Assembly: GCA_905339355.1 (NCBI GenBank)
Contig: CAJPFZ010000324.1
Location: 1 to 47,111 of the forward strand
Length of the DNA: 47,111 nt
From: Burkholderiaceae bacterium
GTDB lineage: Bacteria > Pseudomonadota > Gammaproteobacteria > Burkholderiales > Burkholderiaceae_C
Direction: 5' to 3'
Numbering within the stretch: position 1 is the first letter of the stretch; the number at the start of each line of letters is the position of its first letter. Below the pieces are notes generated by a model. The model saw nothing but the letters and a program-made list of their open reading frames with translations, had not been told where the DNA came from and did not search any database. The position numbers and the translations under genes are program-made. Of the stretch, positions 38,654 through 47,111 are shown piece after piece.

Positions 38654-41284
38654 ATGGTTGTGATAGCTCACGTGGCCCTTGAATCCGCCGTTGCCGACCC
38701 CTGGCCGCCCATCGTGGCGCAGGCCCGTTCCTGGGCGGCGCAGCAAGCCGCCGAGCTGCGCGACACGATCGTGCTGCTGCCATTTGCTCAGCACCTGCCG
38801 CTCGCTCGGCGCGCCTGGGCGCGCGCTGGCGGCTGGCTGCCGCGAATCGAGACGACGCTCACGCTCGCGCGCAGCCTCGCGCCCCCGCAGGCCCCCGACC
38901 CGCAGCAGATCTGCTTCGAGACGGCGCTCGATCGGTTGACGGCGCGCCGCCTGCTGGGTGCACAGGCGTGGGGGCAGGCGTGGTCGAAGCGCGACTCGCG
39001 CGGCTTCGATCATGCAGTGAACGCCCTGGTGCAGACGGCGCACGACCTGCTGCGCGCCGCGGCGGCCGTTCCGCCCGCACGGCGCGCCGAGCATTGGGAA
39101 GCCGCCCGCGCGCTGCTGGCGCCTGCCAGCGGGCCGGGAGCGACCGAGCGTGTGCTGGCAAGGGTGGCGCTGGAGTGGGCGGCGGCGAGCGCAGCGCCGT
39201 CCACCGACGTCCTGTTCGATTTGCGCCCGGCCGCCTGGATCGGCGTGCAGGCGGGCGGCAGCGACCCCCTGATCGACGCCCTGCTCGCCGGCGCCGCGTC
39301 GACCCCGGCCTTGCACATCGTCACCGACGTGCCGAGCGAGCAGCCGTTCGAGGCTGTCGCGAAGACGGCGAAGGTGACGCTGGCCGTCTGCGACGATTTC
39401 GAAGCCGAGGCGCAGCGCACGGCCGCCGAGGTCGTCGCCCACCTGAACAATGGACGCCAGCCGGTGGCGCTCATTGCCCACGACCGCCTGCTGGTGCGCC
39501 GCGTCCGCGCGCTGCTGGCGCGCCAGCAGGTGCCGCTGCTCGACGAGACGGGGTGGAAACTCTCGACCACGCGAGCCGGCGCGACGGTCGCAGCGTTGCT
39601 GCGCGCAGCGAACCCGCGTGCCGGCAACGACGATTGGCTCGACTGGCTCAAATCCTGCGCCACTGCATGGCCGCAGCAGCCGAAGGCCGCGTGGGGCCTG
39701 CAGCTGATCGAGTCGGCGATGAGGCGTGAGGGATGGACGTCGCCATCGTCCGTCGATCCCGCGGGCTTGCCCGATGCCGCAGCCGCGCTGTGGCGCTCGG
39801 CACAGCAGCTCGTGGCCGACGTCGCGTCGACACGCGTGCGCCGATTCGACGGCTGGCTTCGGGCGCTGCGGTCCGCGCTCGAGTCGTGTGGCGCCTGGAC
39901 TCAGCTCAACGACGACGCGGCGGGTCGCCAGGTGCTCGCGGCGCTCCACCTGGCCGATGGCGGCTCGCTTGGCGACCGCGACGAGGACAGGATGCCGCTC
40001 GACGAGTTCAACGCCTGGGTCGATGCTGCGCTGGAGGGCGCGTCCTTCATTCCCGAAGGGTCGCGCGACGCGGCCGTCGTCATCACGCCGATGGCGCGCG
40101 CTGCGCTGCGTCCTTTTGCCGCCGTCGTGCTGCCCGGTGCCGACGAGAAACGGCTGGGCGCCGCGGCCGCGCCCCATCCCCTGCTGAGCGACGCGATCGC
40201 GGCGCAGCTGTGCCTGCTTTCGGGCGCGCGGCGGCGCGACGACGAGACGCTCGCGTTTGCCCAGCTGCTGCGCATGCCGGAGGTGACGCTGCTGCGGCGT
40301 CTCGACGACGGCGGCGAACCGCTCGCGCCCAGCCCCTTGCTCGAGCGTTTGCAGCTCGCGATGCTGCGCGCCGAGCGCGGCTTCATCGTGCCGGCCGACG
40401 ACACGCTGGCGCAGCGCGCGATCGAGCCGCAACCCGTTCACCGACCCCATCCCGCCGCCCCGGCGCTGCTGCCCAAGCGCCTGAGCGCCAGCGCATGCGA
40501 GGCGCTGCGGGTGTGCCCGTATCGGTTTTTCGCCCTGCGCCTTCTGTCGTTGCGCGAGGCCGAGGAACTCGACGACGAGGTCGAGAAGCGCGACTACGGC
40601 AACTGGCTGCACGAGGTTCTGCATCGATTCCATCGCACGCGCGACGAACCCCGGCCGGCTGTTGAGGAAGAGGCGCGATTGCAGGCGATCGGTGCGCAGA
40701 CGCAGCGAGATCTCCGCCTCGACGAGGCCTACTTCCTGCCGTATGCGGCGAGCTTCGATCGCTTCGTGCCGCGATATGTTCGCTGGCTGCACGAGCGCGA
40801 CGGGGGTGGCGCCCGCTGGCTCGACGGTGAACTCGCGCTCAGCGCCCTGCCCGCGGAGTGGGGCGGCATCGAGATGTTCGGCGTCATCGACCGGGTCGAC
40901 GTCGTGCCAGGCGGGCAGGGGCCGGTAACGCAACTGATCGACTACAAGACCGGCAGCGCGCAAGGGCTGCGCACACGAGTAAAGCAGACGCAAGAGGACA
41001 CGCAGCTCGCGTTCTATGCCGCGCTGATGGGGCAGCAGTCCGAGGCGGCGGGCGAACTCGCCGCCGCTTATCTTCCGCTGGACGAGAGCGACGCGATCCG
41101 GGCGATCGAGCACAAGGACGTGGCGGTGAGTGCGCGGCGGCTGGTCGAGGGCCTGGGCAGCGACTTGCTGCGCATCCGCAGCGGCGCGGCCATGCCGGCA
41201 CTCGGCGAAGGCTCGGCGTGCGAATACTGCGAGGCGCGCGGCCTGTGCCGGCGCGATCACTGGTCGCCGGAGGACGAGGCGTGA
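38654..41284 (+). CDS. AddB-like nuclease subunit with iron-sulfur cluster
   Basis: This 876-residue protein resembles the AddB subunit of AddAB double-strand-break repair enzymes. The N-terminal helicase-like part is degenerate, and I see no Walker A motif. The C-terminal PD-(D/E)xK nuclease has GVIDRVD and QLIDYKTG (D763, K765). Four cysteines typical of the AddB cluster are present: one near [10 protein letters not shown] (C621, or the nearby C615) and C856, C859, C865 in [10 protein letters not shown]. With AddA it resects DNA ends for RecA. Its 3' end overlaps the next gene by four bases (GTGA), indicating coupling. The start at ATG 38654 is uncertain: there is no clear Shine-Dalgarno site. 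Confidence 0.85.
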   Translation: MVVIAHVALESAVADPWPPIVAQARSWAAQQAAELRDTIVLLPFAQHLPLARRAWARAGGWLPRIETTLTLARSLAPPQAPDPQQICFETALDRLTARRLLGAQAWGQAWSKRDSRGFDHAVNALVQTAHDLLRAAAAVPPARRAEHWEAARALLAPASGPGATERVLARVALEWAAASAAPSTDVLFDLRPAAWIGVQAGGSDPLIDALLAGAASTPALHIVTDVPSEQPFEAVAKTAKVTLAVCDDFEAEAQRTAAEVVAHLNNGRQPVALIAHDRLLVRRVRALLARQQVPLLDETGWKLSTTRAGATVAALLRAANPRAGNDDWLDWLKSCATAWPQQPKAAWGLQLIESAMRREGWTSPSSVDPAGLPDAAAALWRSAQQLVADVASTRVRRFDGWLRALRSALESCGAWTQLNDDAAGRQVLAALHLADGGSLGDRDEDRMPLDEFNAWVDAALEGASFIPEGSRDAAVVITPMARAALRPFAAVVLPGADEKRLGAAAAPHPLLSDAIAAQLCLLSGARRRDDETLAFAQLLRMPEVTLLRRLDDGGEPLAPSPLLERLQLAMLRAERGFIVPADDTLAQRAIEPQPVHRPHPAAPALLPKRLSASACEALRVCPYRFFALRLLSLREAEELDDEVEKRDYGNWLHEVLHRFHRTRDEPRPAVEEEARLQAIGAQTQRDLRLDEAYFLPYAASFDRFVPRYVRWLHERDGGGARWLDGELALSALPAEWGGIEMFGVIDRVDVVPGGQGPVTQLIDYKTGSAQGLRTRVKQTQEDTQLAFYAALMGQQSEAAGELAAAYLPLDESDAIRAIEHKDVAVSARRLVEGLGSDLLRIRSGAAMPALGEGSACEYCEARGLCRRDHWSPEDEA

Positions 41285-44200
41285 ACCGGACGATGCCCGC
41301 CTACGCGGTAGACGGATGCAGCGTCGGCCGCGAAGCCTTCTATGCAGCGGCCTGCGATCCGGCGCGCAGCGTCATCGTGGAGGCGTGTGCCGGCGCCGGC
41401 AAGACATGGATGCTGGTGTCGCGCATCCTGCGCGCCCTGCTCGACGGCGCGCAGGCCAACGAGATCCTCGCCATCACCTTCACCAAGAAGGCTGCCGGCG
41501 AGATGCGCGCGCGGCTCGACGAATGGCTGACGGCGTTCAGCACGTACGGTTGCGACGAGGCCACGCGCGTAAGCGAACTGCGAGCGCGTGGTCTCGACGA
41601 CACGCAGGCCCGGGCGCTCGCGCCCGTGCTTGCCGGCCTGCATGAACGTGTGCTGCGGAGCGGCCGCTCGGTGCAGGTGCGCACCTTCCACGCCTGGTTC
41701 TCGCAACTGCTGAGCGCGGCGCCCCTGGAGCTGCTGTCGTCGCTCGGGCTGCAGCCTGACATGGATCTGGTCGAGGACGACACCGATCATCGACCCGAGG
41801 TACATCGGCGGTTCCATGCCGCGGTGCTGGCCGACGCGCAGCTGCGCGAGGACTTCAGCGCACTGGTTCGCGCACGCGGACGCGCGCAGGCGCGGCGTTG
41901 GCTCGACGCCGCCTGGGACAAACGCATCGAGTTCGAACTCGCCGATGCCGCAGGCACGTTGCTGGACAGCGTGCCCGCGGCGAGCGAGGTGTGGAACGAG
42001 TTCGCCGGCATGGACCATCCATCGGGTTGCCTGCACTCGGCGCATGTGCGAGCCGAGCTGTCCGCCCTGGCGGTGGCACTCGGCACGCAGGCGGGTGCGA
42101 CGCCCCGCAAGCAGGCGGTGCTGCTGGAACAGGCGCTCGAACTCGAGGACTCGCGAGCCTGTCTGGAAGGCGTGCGCGCCGCGCTCTTCACGCTGAAAGG
42201 CGAGCTGCGCAAGGGCCTCGATGCGCCGGGCCTGTCATCGGCGTCCGCCCTGCTGGCGCGAATCGACCGCGCATGCGGGCAGCAGGCCGCACACGAGGAC
42301 CACTTGCGCATGGTGCGGCTGACCCGCGCGCTGATGAAGGAGTTCTCCGCCTACAAGCGCTCGCGGGGCTTGGTCGACATGCCCGACCTGGAACGCTGTG
42401 CGCTGATGCTTCTGCGCGATGCCACGCTCGCCGGCTGGGTGCAGGAGCGGTTGGATGCGCAGGTGCGCCACCTGTTGATCGACGAGTTCCAGGACACGAG
42501 CCCCCTGCAATGGCACGCGCTGCACGCCTGGCTCGCGGGCTATGCCGGGGCGGGCGGCGGCGCGAGCGGGCAGCGCCCGCCCGGTGTGTTCATCGTCGGC
42601 GATCCCAAGCAGAGCATCTACCGCTTTCGCGGTGCGGAGCCGAGGGTGTTCGATGCGGCTCGCGACTTCCTGGTCGAAGCGATGGGGGCGAGCGTGCTCG
42701 CATGCGACCATACCCGGCGCAACGCACCCGAGGTGCTCGCGGTGCTCAACGACGTCTTCGAGGCCGCGCAGAGTCAGGGCGATTTCACCGGTTTCCGTGC
42801 GCACACCACGGAACTGGACGCGGAGGCCGAAGGCGGCGTCTTCCTGCTGCCTCGCGTGGCCCGCGGCACCGATGCCGAGACCGCACCCGGCGCGACGCCT
42901 GCCTGGCGTGACAGCCTCGCCACGCCGCGCCATGAAGCGGAGGAACTTCTGCGCGAGCAGGAGGCCCGCCAAGTGGCGCGGGCGATTCAGCAGCTGGTGG
43001 CCGACGGTGGCGTCGGCCCGGGCGACATCCACGTGCTGTGCCGCAAGCGCGAATCGCTGCGCTTCGCTGCGTCGGCGCTCGGCGCGCTGCACCTGCCTTT
43101 CGCCGCGGCCGAGGATTTCGAGCTGCTCGAGTCGCCCGAAGCGCGCGACCTGGTGGCGCTGCTCGACGTGCTGGTGTCACCGCAACACAAGCTGTCGCTC
43201 GCGCAGGCGCTGCGCAGCCCGGTATTCGGCGCCTCGGACGACGACCTCGTGGCGCTGGCCACTGCGTCCGCCGCCCATGCGGGCGACTGGTGGCGCGGTC
43301 TGCGCGACGTGGCCGACGAGCGCCCGGTGTTGCAGCGCGCGCGCGAGCTGCTCAACCGCTGGCACGCCGCGGCGCGGCGGCTGCCGCCCCACGACCTGCT
43401 CGACCTCGTCGTGGCCGAAGGCGAACTGCGCGAGCGTGTGGCGGCGGCGGAACCGCCCGAGCGGCGGCTCGCTGCACTCGCAGCCATCGACGCCGTGCTG
43501 CTGCAGGCGCTCACGCTCGACGGCGCGCGCTACGCGACGCCTTACAACTTCGTGCGTGCACTGCGCCGCCGTGCCATCAAGGTGCCGGCCGCGCTGCAGC
43601 GCGACGCGGTTCAGCTGCTGACGGTGCACGGGGCAAAGGGTCTCGAAGCGCAGGTCGTCTTCGTGATGGATGCCGACCCCGAGGCCAAGACGCCGGACAC
43701 GGCCACGCTGCTCGTGGACTGGCCTGTCGAGTCGGAGTATCCGCGCCACTGCGCCTTCGTGTATGCGCAGTCGCAGTGCCCGCCGTCGCTCGAACCGGTG
43801 CTGGAGCGCGAGCTGGCTGCGCGCCAGCGCGAGGAGCTCAATGGCCTGTACGTCGCGATGACCCGCGCCAAGCGCCGGCTGGTGTTCAGCGCCACCGAAC
43901 CGCACCGTTCCGCGTCGCGGGCCTCGTGGTGGCAGCGCGTCATGGCGCATGCACAGCCAATGCCGGTCCCCAGCCTGCCCGCACGACAAGCGCTGCCCGC
44001 GGCTGGCGCGGCCGTGCTCGACGATCTGCCGCGCTGGCGGCACGTTGCGCAACAGCTGCCGCTCGTGCTCGCCGCCGACGACGATGCGAACAGCCGCCTT
44101 GGGCAGGCAGTGCATCGAGTGCTCGAGTGGATCAGCGCCGCGCAGCGCAGCGGCGAGGCCGACATCGAGCTGCACAGCCGCGCCGCAGCGATGGAGTTCG

Positions 44201-44541
44201 GCGTCGATGAGCGCGAGGTGGCGCGGCTTGCCGGGCGCATCTGGCGCAGCCCGGCCTGCGCCCGCTTCTTCGCCGGGCCGGGCTTGCGCTGGGCCGGCAA
44301 CGAGGTGCCGGTCAGCGATGCCGGTGAGGTGCTGCGCATCGACCGCCTGGTCGACCTGGACGATGCCGGCCAGCGCAGCTGGTGGGTGCTCGACTACAAG
44401 CTGCAGCACTCGCCTGAAAGCCTGCCCGCCTACCGCGAGCAGCTGCAACGCTATCGCCGCGCCGTGCAGGCCCTGCAGCCGGACCAGCCGGTGCGCTGCG
44501 CGTTCATCACCGGCGCCGGCGAGTTGATCGAGTTGGACTGA
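41281..44541 (+). CDS. AddA-like UvrD-family helicase-nuclease
   Basis: This 1086-residue protein is a superfamily 1A helicase with a C-terminal nuclease. Walker A is ACAGAGKTW (K41), followed by [15 protein letters not shown] (motif Ia), [13 protein letters not shown] (Walker B), [18 protein letters not shown] (motif III), [14 protein letters not shown] (motif V) and [15 protein letters not shown] (motif VI). The PD-(D/E)xK nuclease ends with VLDYKLQHS (D1038, K1040). This makes it the AddA partner of the upstream gene rather than RecB, as no recC or recD is beside it. Start is GTG 41281, overlapping the upstream stop; ATG 41293 is an alternative. It should unwind and degrade broken DNA ends. 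Confidence 0.88.
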   Translation: MNRTMPAYAVDGCSVGREAFYAAACDPARSVIVEACAGAGKTWMLVSRILRALLDGAQANEILAITFTKKAAGEMRARLDEWLTAFSTYGCDEATRVSELRARGLDDTQARALAPVLAGLHERVLRSGRSVQVRTFHAWFSQLLSAAPLELLSSLGLQPDMDLVEDDTDHRPEVHRRFHAAVLADAQLREDFSALVRARGRAQARRWLDAAWDKRIEFELADAAGTLLDSVPAASEVWNEFAGMDHPSGCLHSAHVRAELSALAVALGTQAGATPRKQAVLLEQALELEDSRACLEGVRAALFTLKGELRKGLDAPGLSSASALLARIDRACGQQAAHEDHLRMVRLTRALMKEFSAYKRSRGLVDMPDLERCALMLLRDATLAGWVQERLDAQVRHLLIDEFQDTSPLQWHALHAWLAGYAGAGGGASGQRPPGVFIVGDPKQSIYRFRGAEPRVFDAARDFLVEAMGASVLACDHTRRNAPEVLAVLNDVFEAAQSQGDFTGFRAHTTELDAEAEGGVFLLPRVARGTDAETAPGATPAWRDSLATPRHEAEELLREQEARQVARAIQQLVADGGVGPGDIHVLCRKRESLRFAASALGALHLPFAAAEDFELLESPEARDLVALLDVLVSPQHKLSLAQALRSPVFGASDDDLVALATASAAHAGDWWRGLRDVADERPVLQRARELLNRWHAAARRLPPHDLLDLVVAEGELRERVAAAEPPERRLAALAAIDAVLLQALTLDGARYATPYNFVRALRRRAIKVPAALQRDAVQLLTVHGAKGLEAQVVFVMDADPEAKTPDTATLLVDWPVESEYPRHCAFVYAQSQCPPSLEPVLERELAARQREELNGLYVAMTRAKRRLVFSATEPHRSASRASWWQRVMAHAQPMPVPSLPARQALPAAGAAVLDDLPRWRHVAQQLPLVLAADDDANSRLGQAVHRVLEWISAAQRSGEADIELHSRAAAMEFGVDEREVARLAGRIWRSPACARFFAGPGLRWAGNEVPVSDAGEVLRIDRLVDLDDAGQRSWWVLDYKLQHSPESLPAYREQLQRYRRAVQALQPDQPVRCAFITGAGELIELD

Positions 44542-44713
44542 GCCCCACCTTCCGAGCCCGTCGCGATGCCGGCGCCACACGAGTGCGGCATTTCGCACAG
44601 TTGGCGAACGGCCGCATGCCGAACGCTCATGTCGCGCCGCACACTGGGCGGCAAGCGAGTCGCCGAGTGGCGGTTCATGCAAGGAACAAATGCAGGGCCG
44701 CGCTGCCGTCCGC

Positions 44714-44738
44714 AAAAAAGCCCCGCATTGGCGGGGTT
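44714..44738 (-). terminator. Terminator-like hairpin oriented on the minus strand
   Basis: CCCCGC (44721-44726) pairs with GCGGGG (44731-44736) around ATTG. The A run 44714-44719 becomes a six-T run after the stem on the minus strand. On the plus strand only TT follows, so it is a poor terminator for the addA-like gene. No minus-strand gene is seen upstream of it. The rest of the 259-base gap (44542-44800) shows nothing else recognisable. Confidence 0.5.
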
Positions 44739-44800
44739 GATCGAGGGTTCGCCGATGCGTGGCAGCCCATCCAATAGGGCAACTTCGTCTTCTCTCCACG

Positions 44801-46651
44801 ATGGCCGCTCCTGCGTCTTCTGCCCCTCGACCTGCCTCTGCTGCCGTGGCGCGGCGGCTCGGCCGTTTCGAGCTGAGGCAATTGCTTGGCAAGAGCGGCG
44901 GCACCATGGTGTGGCTGGCCCACGACCCGCGCACCGGCCAGGAGCTGTTGCTCACGCTGCCGCGTGTGCAGCCCGCCACGCCGGCCGCGATCGAACGCTG
45001 GCTCGACGAAGTTCGGATTGCCGCCAGGCTGAACCATCCGAACCTGGCCCACGTGGTCGAGATCGGCGTGCAGGAACACTGGCCCTTCGTCGCGGTGGAT
45101 CGCGCGCTGGGCGTCACGCTGCCCGAATGGCTCGCAGCGCACCCCAGTCCGCTGCCGCTGGAGGTGGCCGGCTGGCTGTGCGAGGCGCTGCAAGGCGTCG
45201 CCTTCGCCCATGAGGCCGGGTCGGCCCACGGGGACCTGCAACTGCATCACCTCGTCATCAGCGAACAAGGCAGCGTGCGCGTGATGGGGCTTGCCGCCGC
45301 CGGCGCTGCTGCGCTGTCCGGCGAAGACGAGACACGTGCACACGAGCGCGGCATCGCGCTCGATCCGATCCGCCTGCGCGCCCAGCGCAACCTTGCCGAA
45401 CGCGACGTGCTGGCCTGTGGCCTGCTGCTGCAGCATCTGCTGGCCGGGCAGCCCGCGCTCGAGGAGCCCGACACCGGCGTGGTCATCTCCCGCTTGCCTC
45501 CCCTCGGCAAGGAGCTGGTTCGCCTGCCCTGGACGACACCGCACCCCGTCCCCGAGGCACTGCGTGCCATCGCCAACCGCACCACCGCCAGCCAGGCACG
45601 CCAGCGCTACCTCAGCGCCCGCACGCTGCTGCACGCGCTCGACGGCTGGCGCACCGCCGAGGCGCAAGACACCGGCGGGCCGCTCGCCTTGCTCCTGGAC
45701 CGCATGCGCACGATAGGCCATCTGCCGGCGATGCCGGGCGTCGGCGGGCGCGTGGCGCGGCTGACGGCCAAGGAAGGGCAGCGCACCGACGAGATGGCCG
45801 AGCAGATCCTGCAGGACATGGCACTGAGCTTCGAGTTGCTGCGGCAAGTCAACTCGGCGCAGGTGCGGGGCACACAGATCGCCGGCAATGGGCCGGTGCT
45901 GACGATCCGCCGCGCGATTTCGCTGGTGGGTGTGAAGGGCATTCGGCAGGCAGCCTCCACGCTGCGCGTGTGGCCCGGGCCGCTGACCCCGAGCGGGGCC
46001 GAGGCGATGCAGCGCACCATCGATCACGCTCGGCTGGCCGGTCACACCGCACAGGTTCTCTGCCCCGCCGGATACGACTCCGAGGTGGTGTTTCTCCTGG
46101 CGGTGCTGCAGAACCTCGGTCGCTTGCTGGTGCAGTACCACTTCAGCGACGAAGCCGAGCAGATACGGCAACTGATGCGGCCCGCGTCGCCTCCCGCGAA
46201 TGCCGAACCGGGGACGCCCGACCAGCCGGGAATGAGCGAAGCCGGCGCGTCCTATGCGGTGATGGGGGTCGACATCGAAGCGCTCGGCGCCGCCGTCGCC
46301 AAGCACTGGGGCCTGGGCGAAGACGTGCAGCACATGATCCACCGCCTGCCGCGCGAGCGCGCCGCACGCATGCCCGACAGCGACGCAGACGTGCTGCGCA
46401 TCGCCGCGAGCGCTGCGAACGATGCGGTCGACGCAGTCAGCTTGCTGCCCGCCGCCCGCATCGGCCATGGCCTGCACCTGATCGCCCAACGTTATGCACG
46501 CGCGCTCGATATCAGTGCACGCGATCTGCAGGACGCGCTCAACGCCGCGCGTGCGGCTTCGCGCACCGGGCGGCCGGTGGCCTCCGCCGCGATGGCGCAG
46601 AGCGTGGAAGGCGCCGCCCCGGCCGAGGCCGGCGTGCAAGAGGAACACTGA
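44801..46651 (+). CDS. Pseudokinase-HDOD fusion protein
   Basis: This 616-residue protein has an N-terminal Ser/Thr-kinase-like domain (about 20-285) joined to an HDOD domain (about 302-520). The kinase fold is visible, but key residues are lost. The VAIK lysine is T52. HRDLKxxN reads HGDLQLHH (143-150), keeping only the aspartate. The DFG aspartate is replaced (VMGLA). It is therefore probably catalytically dead and acts as a scaffold or allosteric part. HDOD domains occur in bacterial signalling proteins. The ATG at 44801 is chosen because the frame before it lacks conservation; no strong ribosome site is seen. An intact kinase gene begins five bases downstream. Confidence 0.83.
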   Translation: MAAPASSAPRPASAAVARRLGRFELRQLLGKSGGTMVWLAHDPRTGQELLLTLPRVQPATPAAIERWLDEVRIAARLNHPNLAHVVEIGVQEHWPFVAVDRALGVTLPEWLAAHPSPLPLEVAGWLCEALQGVAFAHEAGSAHGDLQLHHLVISEQGSVRVMGLAAAGAAALSGEDETRAHERGIALDPIRLRAQRNLAERDVLACGLLLQHLLAGQPALEEPDTGVVISRLPPLGKELVRLPWTTPHPVPEALRAIANRTTASQARQRYLSARTLLHALDGWRTAEAQDTGGPLALLLDRMRTIGHLPAMPGVGGRVARLTAKEGQRTDEMAEQILQDMALSFELLRQVNSAQVRGTQIAGNGPVLTIRRAISLVGVKGIRQAASTLRVWPGPLTPSGAEAMQRTIDHARLAGHTAQVLCPAGYDSEVVFLLAVLQNLGRLLVQYHFSDEAEQIRQLMRPASPPANAEPGTPDQPGMSEAGASYAVMGVDIEALGAAVAKHWGLGEDVQHMIHRLPRERAARMPDSDADVLRIAASAANDAVDAVSLLPAARIGHGLHLIAQRYARALDISARDLQDALNAARAASRTGRPVASAAMAQSVEGAAPAEAGVQEEH

Positions 46652-46656
46652 ACACG

Positions 46657-47111
46657 ATGGCCGCCGTACCGTCTCCCGCATCGGCATCACGACCCGGCCA
46701 GATCGGCCGCTTCGAGCTGCGGCGCATCCTCGGCAAAGGTGCACAGGCCACCGTGTGGCTGGGCTACGACCCGCGCCTGCAGCGCGAGGTCGCGATCAAG
46801 CTGATGCGCGCGGCAGCCGGCATCGATGCCTCAGCCGTCGATCACTGGCTGCAGGAGGCACGCAGCGTCAGCCGTCTCACCCATCCGCACATCGTGCCGG
46901 TCTTCGAAGCCGACGTGCACGACGCGCAGCCCTATCTGGTGTTCGAGTACGTGCCCGGCCGCACGCTCGCCGATCACTTGCGCTCGCGCGGGGCGCTGCC
47001 GCCGCGCGAAGCGGTGCAGCTGATGCTCGGCGTGCTCGATGCATTGCAGGCGGCGCACGCGGCCGGCGTGGTTCACCGCGACCTGAAGCCGTCGAACGTC
47101 CTCATCGACGG
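46657..47111 (+). CDS. Serine/threonine protein kinase, N-terminal part (cut by window end)
   Basis: The 151 visible residues form the first two thirds of a Hanks-type kinase domain. The glycine-rich loop is LGKGAQATVWLG. The VAIK lysine is K48, the alpha-C glutamate lies near residue 67, and HRDLKPSN (140-147) has the catalytic aspartate, lysine and asparagine. It should therefore be active, in contrast to its upstream neighbour, which it resembles closely (GRFELRxxLGK and HDPR/YDPR). The start ATG 46657 is five bases after the pseudokinase stop codon, so the two are translated from one mRNA. The domain after the kinase part lies outside the window. Confidence 0.92.
   Translation, partial: MAAVPSPASASRPGQIGRFELRRILGKGAQATVWLGYDPRLQREVAIKLMRAAAGIDASAVDHWLQEARSVSRLTHPHIVPVFEADVHDAQPYLVFEYVPGRTLADHLRSRGALPPREAVQLMLGVLDALQAAHAAGVVHRDLKPSNVLID

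Noticed and set aside
38540-41260. A minus-strand open frame of about 900 codons running into trxA
   Set aside because: It is antisense to the addB-like gene, which has clear nuclease and cysteine motifs. The frame shows only low-complexity Arg/Gln/Ala/Gly runs typical of the shadow of high-GC coding DNA, and trxA has its own ribosome site.
44566-44800. Small plus-strand open frames in the gap before the pseudokinase gene
   Set aside because: They run across the hairpin at 44714-44738 and into the kinase gene in another frame, with no ribosome site and no recognisable composition.

Overview
This is a high-GC chromosomal segment with the gene order of a betaproteobacterium. It is most likely from the order Burkholderiales, perhaps near Rubrivivax/Leptothrix/Methylibium; that placement is inferred from protein style and synteny, not from a marker gene. 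Several blocks match well-known core synteny: hupB-tRNA-ppiD, surE-pcm-nlpD-rpoS, carAB-greA, yhbY/rlmE-ftsH-folP-glmM, pstSCAB-phoU-phoB-phoR and trxA-rho-rpmE. I see no insertion sequence, prophage, CRISPR array, rRNA gene or sign of recent transfer.

Layout. 1-1430: the end of an EamA-type exporter and a tartrate/D-malate dehydrogenase. 1540-4280: HU protein, tRNA-Val(UAC), the periplasmic folding factor PpiD, and a compact tRNA-His(GUG) unit with its own -10 box and terminator. 4314-9513 (minus strand): a quinone oxidoreductase followed by a PhnD-like periplasmic binding protein, a LuxR-type response regulator and a multi-pass membrane histidine kinase; the last three look like one sensory operon. 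9614-15505 (plus): surE, pcm, nlpD, rpoS, a PolB-like exonuclease and rlmD. 15572-16267 (minus): a Bax-inhibitor-1 family protein. 16614-27655: carA, carB, greA, a DUF4149 membrane protein, yhbY (minus), rlmE, ftsH, folP and glmM. 27779-34461: the phosphate regulon, with a recognisable PHO box ahead of pstS. 34451-38539 (minus): an ArnT/PMT-like membrane protein, type-B L31, rho and thioredoxin. 38654-44541: an AddB/AddA-type helicase-nuclease pair. 44801-47111: a pseudokinase-HDOD fusion followed by a canonical Ser/Thr kinase cut off by the window end.

How the parts work together. Most genes are housekeeping functions: envelope protein folding, pyrimidine/arginine precursor synthesis, ribosome and 23S rRNA maturation, folate and peptidoglycan precursors, phosphate uptake and its control, transcription termination, thiol redox and recombination. 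The stationary-phase sigma factor RpoS, the PhoBR system and a sigma-32-like promoter before ftsH indicate stress and nutrient control. Many upstream genes overlap the promoter of the next gene: the rho -10 box overlaps the trxA stop codon, the rpmE -10 lies just past the rho stop codon, and the nlpD -10 lies at the end of pcm.

The least ordinary parts are the orphan PhnD-like protein with its two-component system (4314-8449), the pseudokinase-HDOD/kinase pair at the right edge, the long structured rho leader (37933-38205), and a perfect 9-bp inverted repeat between trxA and the addB-like gene.
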